A stretch of DNA of 64,000 bases from Pseudomonadota bacterium (GCA_023394965.1 JAEWZX010000037.1:23456-87455), one strand, 5' to 3'; positions 25,035-33,852 are shown, counted from the stretch's first letter. Notes: a model not told the origin generated them from the letters alone. Program-made: numbers and translations.

Positions 25035-26768
25035 TCAGGCAGCAAGGTCCAGCGGGACGATCTCGCCCGACAAATACTGCTTCTTGGCCTTCGCGCGGCT
25101 CAGCTTGCCCGAGCTGGTGCGGGGAAGGGTGCGTGGCGGAACCAGTTCAACGACGCAGCTCATGCCCGTGACGCCGCGAACCTTGTCCGCAATCTGATCG
25201 CGCAGCTTGATTCGCTCCTCTGGATCGGAAACCCGGCAATGGACCAGCACGGCAGGAGCTTCCTCGCCGCCTTCGGTGTCAATGGAAAAAGCGGCAATGT
25301 CGCCATGGTTGAAGCCCGGCAACTGCTCCACGGCCCATTCGATGTCCTGCGGCCACAGATTCTTGCCGTTGATGATGATCATGTCTTTCGCACGGCCGAC
25401 GATGAACAGGTAATTATCGGCCATGTAGCCCATGTCACCCGTGTCCAGCCAGCCATCGACCAGGCAGTCGTTGGTGGCTTCCTCGTTGCGGAAATAGGAA
25501 TGCATCACGCTTTTGCCGCGGCACCAGACCTTGCCGATCTGGTGATCACCTTTCACGTCGCCATTCTCGCCGCGGATTTCCACTTCCATCCCTGGAATGG
25601 GTTTCCCGCAATTCACGATGGCGCGGTAGCGTGCCGGTTTCGACAGATCGCGCGGGCGCCCGGACAGGCGCTCTTCTTCCACCAGCTCGACACGGATACC
25701 TTCGCCCGGCGGCATGACGGTGACCGCCAGGGTCGCTTCGGCAAGGCCATAGCTGGGATTGAAGCTACTCGCCTGAAAGCCCGCATTTGCAAATGCGTTG
25801 ACGAAATTCTGCATCACATCGGGACGGATCATGTCGGCGCCGTTCCCGGCCACCCGCCAGCGCGACAGATCGAAGCGATCTTCGACATTGGTCTGGCTGG
25901 AAATACGGCGCGCGCAGATGTCATAGCCGAAGGTCGGCGAATAGCTGAGTGTCGTGCCCTTGTTGCGGCTGATCAGATCGAGCCAGGCAAGGGGACGGCG
26001 GGCGAAATGTTCGGTCTTGAGATAGTCGACCGAAACCTGGTTCGAAATGAGCGAGAGGAAGCAGCCCACCAAGCCCATGTCATGGTACCAGGGCAGCCAG
26101 CTCACTACACGATCGTTGGTGCCGATTTCCATCGATTCGGCGTGTCCGCGCAGATTATGCAGCAGCGCTTCATGCGTCACCGCCACGCCGGTTGGGAAGC
26201 GGGTCGAGCCGGACGAGTATTGCAGATAGCAGATGTCTTCCGGCTTTGCTTCGGGAAGGTCGCTTTCGGGGGCGGGACGTTGGTTGAACTCTTCCCAGCT
26301 TTGCCCTGCACAGCCCTGACGATCGGCTGCGGCCTTTGCCATTTCAGCGATTTCACACGGATAGATCAGAATCTTCGGGTCGGAACTTTGCAATTGGACG
26401 GAAAGCTGGTCGATGTAGCTTTCCTTGCCGCCAAACGTTGTCGGCAGCGGCAGGGGTACGGGCCATGCACCCATCAGGGTGCAGGCGCAGAAGAGCGCGG
26501 CAAATTCGGGGCTGGTTTCGGCAACCAGCGCTACGCGATCTTCCTTTTCGATCCCCATCGCAACAAGACGATAAGCTGCCTCAATCGCGTCCTTGCGCAT
26601 CTGCACATAGGTATAGCTGCACTCCAGCGTTCCACGCATGTCATGAAAGTTCATGCCCTTGGCGCTGCGCGCGGCATAGTCGATGGCTTCGTTGAAGGTC
26701 GCGAAATCCGAACGGCGACGCGGTAGGTCGCAATCGTTCGGCGTCGGCGATATTTCGGCGTCGGTCAT
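25035..26768 (-). CDS. Fatty-acyl-AMP ligase (FAAL, FadD32-like)
   Basis: 577 residues, ANL superfamily. Adenylation motifs are the P-loop-like YLQYSSGSTRFPTGVAVTH (about 182-200), WLPWYHDMGLVG, NPSYGLAEATLAV, the ribose-binding WLDTGDMGYM, and the C-terminal RTSSGKLSRAKAKKQYLSG with the catalytic Lys. The FAAL subgroup activates fatty acids as acyl-AMP and passes them to acyl carrier proteins rather than to CoA. No polyketide synthase or ACP gene is adjacent, so its acceptor is unknown. It is divergent from recX. Confidence 0.9.
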   Translation of the reverse strand: MTDAEISPTPNDCDLPRRRSDFATFNEAIDYAARSAKGMNFHDMRGTLECSYTYVQMRKDAIEAAYRLVAMGIEKEDRVALVAETSPEFAALFCACTLMGAWPVPLPLPTTFGGKESYIDQLSVQLQSSDPKILIYPCEIAEMAKAAADRQGCAGQSWEEFNQRPAPESDLPEAKPEDICYLQYSSGSTRFPTGVAVTHEALLHNLRGHAESMEIGTNDRVVSWLPWYHDMGLVGCFLSLISNQVSVDYLKTEHFARRPLAWLDLISRNKGTTLSYSPTFGYDICARRISSQTNVEDRFDLSRWRVAGNGADMIRPDVMQNFVNAFANAGFQASSFNPSYGLAEATLAVTVMPPGEGIRVELVEEERLSGRPRDLSKPARYRAIVNCGKPIPGMEVEIRGENGDVKGDHQIGKVWCRGKSVMHSYFRNEEATNDCLVDGWLDTGDMGYMADNYLFIVGRAKDMIIINGKNLWPQDIEWAVEQLPGFNHGDIAAFSIDTEGGEEAPAVLVHCRVSDPEERIKLRDQIADKVRGVTGMSCVVELVPPRTLPRTSSGKLSRAKAKKQYLSGEIVPLDLAA

Positions 26769-26898
26769 AATTTTCGGCGATACCCGTGAATAGCTGGGGC
26801 CTGACGGCTTACCTTATTGCTCGGCTCATGCGCAAATCAGCGACTGCGCATGCTCCAAAATTTCCCATTCTTAAAGGACTGTGGCAGGAATATGGCCG

Positions 26899-27483
26899 AT
26901 GAATGATGAACACGCAACATCTGGTCACACTCGCCGCCGCCCAAAACCGCTTGATCGCAACAGGCTGGAAGAGTTGGCACTAGCTTATGTTGCACGTTTT
27001 GCGACGAGTGCCGGCAAGCTGCGGGCTTATCTTCAGCGTAAATTGAGGGAGCGCGGTTACGTCGGGGATGAAGGGACGGACATCGAAGTATTGGTGTTGA
27101 AATTCGTGGAAAAGGGTTATGTCGACGACGAAGCTTATGGCCGGGCCAAGGCAAACGATCTGATGGCTCGCGGCTACGGCACGCGCAGGGTCCAGCAGAC
27201 GCTGCGAGCTGCGGGGATCGGCGAGGATGTGTGCTATTCTCTCCTGCCGGAGCAGGCGCAGAGCCGTCAGGCGGCGTTGGTGCTTGCCCGCAAGCGCAGG
27301 TTCGGCCCTTACAGCGTCGCGCACGGGTCTGGCATCGAGGATGAACGTAAACGACATGAAAAGCAGCTTGCCGCATTGGTGCGAGCGGGCCATGATTTTG
27401 AAATTGCACGGCATGTCATTGGCGCAAGCAGTGTCGAGGAGCTGGAAGAATGGGTGGCAGAAGCATTCTACGAAAACGAATAA
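26899..27483 (+). CDS. recX: RecX family regulatory protein
   Basis: 194 residues. RecX proteins bind RecA filaments and limit recombination. Tandem three-helix repeats are visible: ALAYVARFATSAGKLRAYLQRKL, VLKFVEKGYVDDEAYGRAKANDLMARGYGTRRVQQTLRAAGI and FEIARHVIGASSVEELEEW. A basic N-terminus (HTRRRPKPLDRNRLEEL) is present. AGGAA lies about 9 bases before the ATG at 26899. recA is not nearby. The 3' end overlaps the start of the DUF192 lipoprotein gene by 34 bases. Confidence 0.85.
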   Translation: MNDEHATSGHTRRRPKPLDRNRLEELALAYVARFATSAGKLRAYLQRKLRERGYVGDEGTDIEVLVLKFVEKGYVDDEAYGRAKANDLMARGYGTRRVQQTLRAAGIGEDVCYSLLPEQAQSRQAALVLARKRRFGPYSVAHGSGIEDERKRHEKQLAALVRAGHDFEIARHVIGASSVEELEEWVAEAFYENE

Positions 27484-27980
27484 GCGGCTATGGCGCTCTT
27501 GCCGTGCTGACCGTCCTTGCTGCCTGCTCTCCGCAGACACAAGCCCAAGCCTCGCCGGACAAGGCGCCGGCAGCGGGTGAGGCCGCGGCAGCAGATGTCC
27601 ACCCTGTATCCGGTCTTCGCATAATCCCACTCACTGTAACGAGTGATGGCAAACGAATCGGGTTCACAGTTGAGGTCGCGGATACGCCTGCCGCACAGGC
27701 GCGAGGACTCATGTTCCGGACCGAACTGGGCGACTTCGAAGGGATGGTGTTTCCCTATGATGGAAGCACCGCCCAGAGTTTCTGGATGAAAAACACGCCG
27801 CTGCCGCTCGACATTATCTTTATCGGTCCGGACAGGCGCATATCAAATATCGGTGCAATGGCAGAACCATACTCGCTCGATCCGGTCTATTCGGTCGGCC
27901 CTGTCCTCGGTGTTCTCGAACTGCGGGGCGGTCGTGCTGCCGAACTGGGCATCGAGGCGGGGGACCTGGTGGAATGGTGA
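27450..27980 (+). CDS. DUF192 domain lipoprotein
   Basis: 176 residues. A basic start and hydrophobic stretch end in the lipobox LAAC (Cys about 26), followed by an Ala/Pro-rich linker. The DUF192 domain (about 60-176) has IGFTVEVADTPAAQARGLMFR, MVFPYDGSTAQSFWMKNTPLPLDIIFI and the closing LELRGGRAAELGIEAGD. Its molecular role is unknown, though family proteins are common exported or lipid-anchored proteins of bacteria. Translation starts inside recX, suggesting coupling. Confidence 0.87.
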   Translation: MGGRSILRKRISGYGALAVLTVLAACSPQTQAQASPDKAPAAGEAAAADVHPVSGLRIIPLTVTSDGKRIGFTVEVADTPAAQARGLMFRTELGDFEGMVFPYDGSTAQSFWMKNTPLPLDIIFIGPDRRISNIGAMAEPYSLDPVYSVGPVLGVLELRGGRAAELGIEAGDLVEW

Positions 27981-28028
27981 GCATTGAATGGCTTGGCCAG
28001 AGCGCGCGAATCCGCTAACCGCGCGACA

Positions 28029-28427
28029 ATGAGCATCCTCGGCAAGATATTTACCTGGTGGAATGGCGCCACGATCGGCACACTCCTGTGGTCCTCGCGC
28101 AATGGGGACCACGTCGGCACCGACGCACAGGGTAACCAATACTACCGTTCAAAGAAGAAGACCGGTGATGGCCGCGAACGTCGCTGGGTGATCTACGACG
28201 GGACCAATGACGCGAGTCGCGTCCCCAGCGAATGGCATGGCTGGCTGCACGGTGCTTTCGACGATGTGCCGGAAAGTAACCTGCCCCCTGCTCGTGTCTG
28301 GGAAGCTGACTATACCCCCAATGCGACTGGCACCCTGAAAGCCTACCGTCCAGCCGGAGCGTTGGAGCGGGGCGGCAGACGCGCCCCCGCGACGGGCGAT
28401 TACGAAGCCTGGTCTCCCGAGGCGTGA
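28029..28427 (+). CDS. NADH:ubiquinone oxidoreductase subunit NDUFA12 homologue
   Basis: 132 residues. Accessory complex I subunit conserved between alphaproteobacteria and mitochondria (human NDUFA12/B17.2). The blocks GKIFTWWNGATIGTLLWSSRNGDHVGTDAQGNQYY, ERRWVIYDGTNDASRVPSEWHGWLH and a final YEAWSPEA are diagnostic. The Met at 28029 is chosen because the family starts just before the GKIFTWWN-type segment; there is no strong SD. Its stop nearly overlaps the start of the DUF2155 gene. Confidence 0.92.
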   Translation: MSILGKIFTWWNGATIGTLLWSSRNGDHVGTDAQGNQYYRSKKKTGDGRERRWVIYDGTNDASRVPSEWHGWLHGAFDDVPESNLPPARVWEADYTPNATGTLKAYRPAGALERGGRRAPATGDYEAWSPEA

Positions 28428-28429
28428 CG

Positions 28430-28963
28430 ATGCGCAGGGCATTTGCCCTCTTTGCGGTACTGGCGATGCTCCCGGCTTGCGAGCAGGAAGCGTCCGAACC
28501 CGAAGATCCGATACGCGCGACAATCCCGGACAGTGCACCGCAAGCTGAGGGGGCTGCCCAGCCCGCTGACGAAGCTGGTATTGGCACACCGATGAAAGAG
28601 CGTGTCGCTATTATCGGCCTGCTGAACAAGCGTAACAATGTCAGTCAGGATCTCGAAATGCGGCCTGGTGAAGAACAGCGGGTCGGGGATGTGGTAATCC
28701 GCCTTCAGGCGTGTGAGCGTACGGCGCCTTGGGAAATGCCCAAGGAAACCGGAGCTTTCGTGCAGTTGCTCGTCCGTCAGCGCGGTACCGAGGATCAGTT
28801 CACGAAGGTTTTTTCTGGGTGGCTGTTCAAGAATTCACCCAGCCTGAATGTCGTTGAGCATCCAATTTACGATGTCTGGGTCAAAGATTGCGCGATGGAG
28901 TTTCCCGGCGAAGAAGCGGCTCCAAATCGTTCCACCACCTCGGGCAACGATTCCGAGGGATAA
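28430..28963 (+). CDS. DUF2155 lipoprotein
   Basis: 177 residues. MRRAFALFAVLAMLPAC is a lipoprotein signal, followed by an acidic Ala/Pro-rich linker. The DUF2155 domain (about 60-160) contains LLNKRNNVSQDLEMRPGEEQRVGDVVIRLQACERTAPWE, FVQLLVRQRGTEDQFTKVFSGWLFKNSPSLNVVEHPIYDVWVKDC. The domain is common in alphaproteobacteria, often next to the NDUFA12 gene and aat as here, but has no assigned function. A GTG at 28424 is an alternative start. The last 97 bases overlap the convergent aat gene. Confidence 0.88.
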   Translation: MRRAFALFAVLAMLPACEQEASEPEDPIRATIPDSAPQAEGAAQPADEAGIGTPMKERVAIIGLLNKRNNVSQDLEMRPGEEQRVGDVVIRLQACERTAPWEMPKETGAFVQLLVRQRGTEDQFTKVFSGWLFKNSPSLNVVEHPIYDVWVKDCAMEFPGEEAAPNRSTTSGNDSEG

Positions 28964-29550
28964 TCGCGGGCTGCGGCCAGAAGCGCCAAATATCGTGTTT
29001 GCGGAATGGCGCACGCACCCATTGTCGCCAGGTGGTCCGTCATGAATTGGCAATCTAGCAGTATATAGCCAGCCTGGCGCATGGCTGCGACGAGCCACGC
29101 CAGCGCAACTTTACTGGCATCAGCGGTTCGGCTGAACATGCTCTCGCCGCAAAACACTCGATCGAATGCGACACCATAAAGGCCGCCGACAAGCTGGTTT
29201 CCTCGCCAGCATTCGATTGAATGTGCATATCCGGCGTTGTGCAGGGCTTTATAGCTCGCCTCAATCCGATGGCTGATCCAGCTTTCGGCGTGTTCTTCAC
29301 GCGGGGCCGCGCATTCGGCCATCACGCCAGCGAAATCGGCATCGCAAGTGACACGGAAACGATTCTGCCGCAGGGCTTTTCGCAGACTCTTGGAAAGATG
29401 AAATTGATCCAGCGGAATGATTGCCCGCTCCCGCGGCTCGACCCAGTAAACCTCTGGATCGCTCCGATGGTCGGCCATCGGGAAAACTCCGCTGCGATAG
29501 GCGCGAAGAAGGAGTTCTGTCGGAATCAGGAGGGAAGCGGGTGAATGCAT
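28867..29550 (-). CDS. aat: Leucyl/phenylalanyl-tRNA-protein transferase
   Basis: 227 residues. Adds Leu or Phe to N-terminal Arg/Lys of proteins, marking them for ClpS/ClpAP. Family signature: ELLLRAYRSGVFPMAD, VYWVEPRERAIIPLDQFHLSKSLRKALRQNRFRVTCD, ESWISHRIEASYKALHNAGYAHSIECW, LVGGLYGVAFDRVFCGESMFS, SKVALAWLVAAMRQAGYILLDCQFMTDHLATMGA. The start is set at the Met just before the conserved domain; Mets at 29574 and 29601 are possible. The 3' 97 bases overlap DUF2155 on the other strand, yet the C-terminus there still reads as plausible family tail. Confidence 0.9.
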   Translation of the reverse strand: MHSPASLLIPTELLLRAYRSGVFPMADHRSDPEVYWVEPRERAIIPLDQFHLSKSLRKALRQNRFRVTCDADFAGVMAECAAPREEHAESWISHRIEASYKALHNAGYAHSIECWRGNQLVGGLYGVAFDRVFCGESMFSRTADASKVALAWLVAAMRQAGYILLDCQFMTDHLATMGACAIPQTRYLALLAAARDYPSESLPEVVERFGAASSPGNSIAQSLTQTS

Positions 29551-29635
29551 TTGGGTTTCTGGATAACACTTCATCAGCCAAAGCGATATGCGCCTTGCCA
29601 AGTGTGGACGGTCATACTAATGCGCGCCCTCCTGC

Positions 29636-29711
29636 AGGGGTGTAGCTCAGCTGGTAGAGCATCGGTCTCCAAAACCGAGGGCCACGGGTTCGAATCCTGT
29701 CACCCCTGCCA
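29636..29711 (+). tRNA. tRNA-Trp (anticodon CCA)
   Basis: Seventy-six bases with encoded CCA. Acceptor AGGGGTG pairs with CACCCCT. The D arm is GCTCAGCTGGTAGAGC. The anticodon stem TCGGT/ACCGA frames CTCCAAA with anticodon CCA. The T arm is CGGGTTCGAATCCTG, with discriminator G. Confidence 0.97.
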
Positions 29712-29765
29712 TTTCCTTTTCTTCCGCGCTTGTGCGCCGCTTGCCCGCGGCCTATCGCGCAACTC

Positions 29766-30641
29766 ATGACCGACAAGAAAAGCGAACGCGATCTTTCTGA
29801 TCGCAAGTTCTATCCGGCCGACAAAGAAGCCGAATTCGAAAAAACCCAGCAGCAGACGCCGCAAACCGCGCATCCAGCTTACAGGCTGGCATTTCAGGAC
29901 ACTGATTTCCTGTTGCGGGACGAATTGCGTCCGGTGCGCTTCCAGCTGGAACTGCTGAAGCCAGAAATGTTGCTCGACGAAGCGGGCGTGGGATCGACAC
30001 TGGTGATGTACGGCAGCGCCCGCATACCTCCGCCCGAAGCTTGCGAGGCCGCGCTCGAAGGCGCGAAGGATCTGCCCGAGGACGAGCGCCGGGTGGTTGA
30101 AAACCTCGTCAAGAAAAGCAAGTATTATGCAGAGGCTTACAAGCTGGCACGGATCGCTTCGGAAAGATCGATCATCGAGAACGGCAAGCGGCAGTTCGTC
30201 GTATGTTCAGGCGGGGGGCCGTCGATCATGGAAGCGGCCAACAAGGGGGCCAGTGATGTCGGCGCAGAGAGCGTCGGGCTCAATATCATTCTCCCTCATG
30301 AACAGGCACCCAACCAGTATGTGACGCCTTATCTGTCGTTGAATTTCCATTATTTCGCGCTGCGTAAGATGCACTTCCTGCTGCGGGCAAAGGCCGTGGC
30401 CGTATTCCCGGGCGGGTTTGGAACATTCGATGAGTTCTTTGAACTGCTGACCCTTATTCAAACAGGCAAGATGAAGCCAATGCCGATTCTCCTGTTCGGC
30501 AAGGACTTCTGGACACGTGTCGTCGATTTCGAAGCGCTGGCCGATGAGGGGACGATCTCGAAAAAGGATCTCGACCTGTTCCGTTGGTGTGAAACTGCCG
30601 AGGAAGCCTGGGACCACATCAGCGGGTTCTACAAACTCTAG
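29766..30641 (+). CDS. LOG family protein (TIGR00730-type, Rossmann)
   Basis: 291 residues. The C-terminal two thirds carry the LOG/lysine-decarboxylase-like fold: VMYGSARIPP, FVVCSGGGPSIMEAANKGA and the signature AVFPGGFGTFDEFFELLTLIQTG (PGGxGTxxE). Relatives release cytokinin bases by phosphoribohydrolysis of nucleotide monophosphates or hydrolyse other nucleotides, but the long N-terminal extension (about 1-90) places this in the larger bacterial subgroup of unproven substrate. The start at 29766 avoids the tRNA. The stop TAG shares the palindrome CTAG with the stop of the convergent thiD gene. Confidence 0.88.
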   Translation: MTDKKSERDLSDRKFYPADKEAEFEKTQQQTPQTAHPAYRLAFQDTDFLLRDELRPVRFQLELLKPEMLLDEAGVGSTLVMYGSARIPPPEACEAALEGAKDLPEDERRVVENLVKKSKYYAEAYKLARIASERSIIENGKRQFVVCSGGGPSIMEAANKGASDVGAESVGLNIILPHEQAPNQYVTPYLSLNFHYFALRKMHFLLRAKAVAVFPGGFGTFDEFFELLTLIQTGKMKPMPILLFGKDFWTRVVDFEALADEGTISKKDLDLFRWCETAEEAWDHISGFYKL

Positions 30642-31468
30642 AGGTCTTCTTCTGCCGGCTCCAGTTTGCGCACCGCTTGGTGCCCCATCGGCCCGGAACC
30701 CTGCCCGAATCCGGGCGCGTTCTCGATGGCGGCATAGGTGAAGGCGCGTGCGATGCGCACAGCGTGAGTAAGCGGCTGGCGGTATCCTAGAATCGTGGCC
30801 AAGGCTGACGACAGTGTGCAGCCGGTACCATGCGTGTGCCGCGTCTGAATACGCGCATGGGCGAAACTCGCGAGCTTGCCGGAGGGCGATGCGATCCGGT
30901 CGACGACCTGTGTCTCATCGCCGGTATGGCCGCCCTTGGCCAAGACCTGAACGTCGTGCTGCTTGGCAAGCGTCTCGGCAGCGTCGAACACCTCGTCATC
31001 CGCGATTGCTTCGCGGCCGGTCAGTACGCCAAGTTCGGGCACGTTAGGAGTCACGATGGTGGAAATCTCCATCAGCGCGGCGAAGCTCTTCACCGTTTCG
31101 TCGTCTGCGAGGATCGAACCACTGGTGGAGATCATGACGGGATCGAACACGATGGGTCCCGCGAAAATCTCGAGCCGCTCGGCCAGTAATCTGGCGGTTT
31201 CCGGCGATCCAAGCATACCGATCTTTATTGCGTCCGCGCCGATATCCGACAGGCAGGCTTCAACCTGCTCCAGAACGAACTGCGGCGGAAGTGTCTCTAC
31301 ACCAACGACCCCGCACGTGTTCTGCGCAGTGACTGCGGTGATGGCGGACATAGCGTAACCGCCGAGCATGGTAATTGTTTTTACATCGGCCTGGATGCCG
31401 GCACCACCTGAACTGTCAGAGCCGGCGATAGCCAGGATGCGAGGAGGAGCCAATTTGTCGCCGCTCAT
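30638..31468 (-). CDS. thiD: Bifunctional hydroxymethylpyrimidine kinase / phosphomethylpyrimidine kinase
   Basis: 276 residues. Phosphorylates HMP and HMP-P in thiamine synthesis. N-terminal ILAIAGSDSSGGAGIQADVKTITMLGGYAMSAITAVTAQNT is diagnostic; DPVMISTSGSILADD, TPNVPELGVLTGR, VLAKGGHTGD and the anion-hole motif HTHGTGCTLSSALA also match. The start at 31468 overlaps the stop of the DUF1272 gene (ATGA). It is the third gene of the glmM-DUF1272-thiD unit. No TPP riboswitch is seen, as expected for an internal gene. Confidence 0.94.
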   Translation of the reverse strand: MSGDKLAPPRILAIAGSDSSGGAGIQADVKTITMLGGYAMSAITAVTAQNTCGVVGVETLPPQFVLEQVEACLSDIGADAIKIGMLGSPETARLLAERLEIFAGPIVFDPVMISTSGSILADDETVKSFAALMEISTIVTPNVPELGVLTGREAIADDEVFDAAETLAKQHDVQVLAKGGHTGDETQVVDRIASPSGKLASFAHARIQTRHTHGTGCTLSSALATILGYRQPLTHAVRIARAFTYAAIENAPGFGQGSGPMGHQAVRKLEPAEEDL

Positions 31469-31704
31469 TCCGTGCCTGCTAAAGGGGCGTATTTCCGCTT
31501 GCTGCTGGGTGGGTAGTTCTCTTGCAGCTTTTTCGTGCGTGTTGGGCGGTCCATCAGCTCGCCGCCGCAGTTCGGACAGATATCGTCGAGGTCGTCCGCA
31601 CAGCTTGTACAGAAAGTACATTCCAGGCTGCAGACGAAGGCACCGGGCATCTCGGCGGGCAGATCGCTGCCGCACCCTTCGCAATCGGGACGCATTTCAA
31701 GCAT
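31465..31704 (-). CDS. DUF1272 zinc-ribbon-like small protein
   Basis: 79 residues. MLEMRPDCEGCGSDLPAEMPGAFVCSLECTFCTSCADDL and ICPNCGGELMDRP give eight or more cysteines in pairs, the DUF1272 pattern, and imply bound zinc. The function is unknown. It is joined by ATGA overlaps to glmM upstream and thiD downstream, so it is co-translated with both. Confidence 0.87.
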   Translation of the reverse strand: MLEMRPDCEGCGSDLPAEMPGAFVCSLECTFCTSCADDLDDICPNCGGELMDRPTRTKKLQENYPPSSKRKYAPLAGTE

Positions 31705-33041
31705 CAGGCTGCACCCTTCACGGCGTCACAGATTCGGTCCACCACTGCTTTCACCTGTACTGCATCATCGCCTTCGGCCATGACCCGGATGACTGGCTCG
31801 GTGCCAGATGGGCGGATGACGAGGCGTCCCTTGCCTGCCAGTTCGGCCTCGGCATCTTCGATGGCTTGTTTGACGGTCGCGTTCTCGAGTGGTGCGCCAC
31901 CGGAATAACGCACATTCTTGAGCATTTGCGGCACGCGTTCGAAGACGTGCAGCAATTCGCTCGCCGGTTTACCGCTGCGGACCAGGCTCGACAACACGCT
32001 GAGCGCGGCCACGGTGCCATCGCCCGTGGTGGCGTGGTCTGTAAGGATCATATGGCCCGACTGTTCACCACCAAGATTGAACCCGCCCGCGCGCATACGT
32101 TCGAGTACGTAGCGGTCACCGACCTTCGTACGCTCCAGCGTAAGTCCGATGTCTTGCAGATATCGCTCAAGACCAAGGTTTGACATTACCGTGGCCACCA
32201 CGCCACCGCCCGTAAGCGTACCCCGATCAAGCAGGCGCTTGGCGATAAGACCCATGATCTGGTCCCCATCTACGGTTTCGCCTTTTTCATCGATCACGAT
32301 AAGCCTGTCGGCATCGCCATCAAGTGCGATGCCGATATCAGCACCTTCTTCGACAACGCGCGCTTTGATGGCATCGAGAGAGGTCGAGCCGACGCCTTCA
32401 TTGATGTTGGTGCCATTGGGTTCGACGCCCATGGCGATCACGTCTGCGCCCAGTTCCCAGATCGCACTCGGCGTGACCTCGTAGGCGGCACCATGTGCGC
32501 AATCCACGACGACTTTGAGGTCGTCGAAGCGTATTTCGGAAGAAACCGACTGCTTTACCGCATGGATATAGCGTCCGCGCGCGTCTTCGATCCGCCGTGC
32601 ACGACCGATCCGGTCCGGCTGAACCAGCAAGGGCTCCTGCCCGAGAAGCAGTTCGATCGCAGCTTCCGCATCGTCCGAAAGCTTGTAGCCGTCGGGGCCG
32701 AACAGTTTTATTCCATTGTCCTCAAACGGATTATGGCTCGCAGAAATCATCACGCCCAAATCGGCGCGCATTTCACGTGTCAGGAGAGCGATCGCCGGCG
32801 TGGGTAGGGGACCGGTCATAATAACGTCCATCCCCACGCTGGTGAAGCCAGCAACCAGAGCGCTTTCCATCATGTAGCCCGACAGCCGCGTGTCCTTCCC
32901 GATGACCACGCGGTGACGGTGATCGCCCCGCAGGAAATGAGTGCCGGCGGCCTGTCCCACTCGCATAACGGTGGCAGCGGTCATCACACCTTCGTTTGTC
33001 CGTCCGCGGATACCGTCTGTGCCGAAAAATTTGCGTGCCAT
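31704..33041 (-). CDS. glmM: Phosphoglucosamine mutase
   Basis: 445 residues. Interconverts glucosamine-6-P and glucosamine-1-P for peptidoglycan and LPS synthesis. ARKFFGTDGIRGRTNEGVMT opens the protein. The active-site phosphoserine lies in GVMISASHNPFEDNGIK (about residue 102), the Mg2+ loop is LDGDADRLIVID (about 240-251), the substrate loop is GGEQSGHMI, and the phosphate-binding loop is IRPSGTEPVIRVM. The start MARKFF is chosen; upstream Mets lack similarity. Divergent from sodB. Confidence 0.96.
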   Translation of the reverse strand: MARKFFGTDGIRGRTNEGVMTAATVMRVGQAAGTHFLRGDHRHRVVIGKDTRLSGYMMESALVAGFTSVGMDVIMTGPLPTPAIALLTREMRADLGVMISASHNPFEDNGIKLFGPDGYKLSDDAEAAIELLLGQEPLLVQPDRIGRARRIEDARGRYIHAVKQSVSSEIRFDDLKVVVDCAHGAAYEVTPSAIWELGADVIAMGVEPNGTNINEGVGSTSLDAIKARVVEEGADIGIALDGDADRLIVIDEKGETVDGDQIMGLIAKRLLDRGTLTGGGVVATVMSNLGLERYLQDIGLTLERTKVGDRYVLERMRAGGFNLGGEQSGHMILTDHATTGDGTVAALSVLSSLVRSGKPASELLHVFERVPQMLKNVRYSGGAPLENATVKQAIEDAEAELAGKGRLVIRPSGTEPVIRVMAEGDDAVQVKAVVDRICDAVKGAA

Positions 33042-33214
33042 TTGGAAGCATTCTCCCTTTATCGAGCCCCCATGGCGCGAATGGTGTCTGAATAAAAGAC
33101 CGCCCACCCCTCTTTTCGCGCACAATATCGTGGCTATGTGCAACCACGCGCCCGCCGGGGCGTTAGGGACGCGAACACGGAATTATTTCACACCAACCCA
33201 AGAGGGGAAAAACA

Positions 33215-33826
33215 ATGGCTTTTGAGCTGATCGACCTTCCTTACGACGACACCGCGCTGGAGCCTGCCGTCTCTGCCAAAACTCTCTCTTTCCACCATGG
33301 AAAGCACCATAAGGCCTATATCGATAAAACCAACGCCGCTATAGAAGGCGGCGACTTGGCGGACAAGAGCTTGGAAGCAGTCATCGCTTCAGCACGTGGC
33401 ACCAATGCAGGTTTGTTCAACAATTCGGCGCAAAGCTGGAACCATGGCTTTTATTGGCATTCCATGGCGTCCGACGAAACGGGTGCATCGGACGAACTAA
33501 AAAGCATGATCGACGATGCCTTTGGCTCTGTTGATGGCCTTAAGGAAAAGCTCGCCGAACGTGGGGCCGGGCATTTTGCCAGTGGCTGGGTCTGGCTTGC
33601 GGTCAAGGATGGCAAGCTCACGATCGAGGAGACCCATGACGGTGACACCTTGGCTGACCAAGGGGATTTCAATCCCCTGCTGGTGATCGACCTTTGGGAA
33701 CACGCGTATTATCTTGATCATCAGAATGCCCGTCCCGCTTATTTGGATGCGGTTAATGGCAAGCTGAACTGGAAGTTTGCGAGCGAGAATCTGGCCCGCG
33801 GAACAACGTGGCAGTATCCGGCCTGA
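33215..33826 (+). CDS. sodB: Superoxide dismutase, Fe/Mn family
   Basis: 203 residues, probably cytosolic and iron-type. Metal ligands: His in LSFHHGKHHKAY (about 27), His in QSWNHGFYWHS (about 75), Asp and His in LLVIDLWEHAYYLD (about 158-162). The Gln in NNSAQSWNH (second-helix position) is the arrangement of FeSOD rather than MnSOD, which usually carries its Gln elsewhere. AGAGGGGAA precedes the ATG. A clean intrinsic terminator follows at 33853-33882. Confidence 0.95.
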   Translation: MAFELIDLPYDDTALEPAVSAKTLSFHHGKHHKAYIDKTNAAIEGGDLADKSLEAVIASARGTNAGLFNNSAQSWNHGFYWHSMASDETGASDELKSMIDDAFGSVDGLKEKLAERGAGHFASGWVWLAVKDGKLTIEETHDGDTLADQGDFNPLLVIDLWEHAYYLDHQNARPAYLDAVNGKLNWKFASENLARGTTWQYPA

Positions 33827-33852
33827 TCAAGTTCCATATTGGAAATGAAGAG

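Noticed and set aside
24990..26726. Open frame of 578 codons on the plus strand
   Set aside because: It is the mirror of the fatty-acyl-AMP ligase gene; composition is His/Arg-rich and has no domain.
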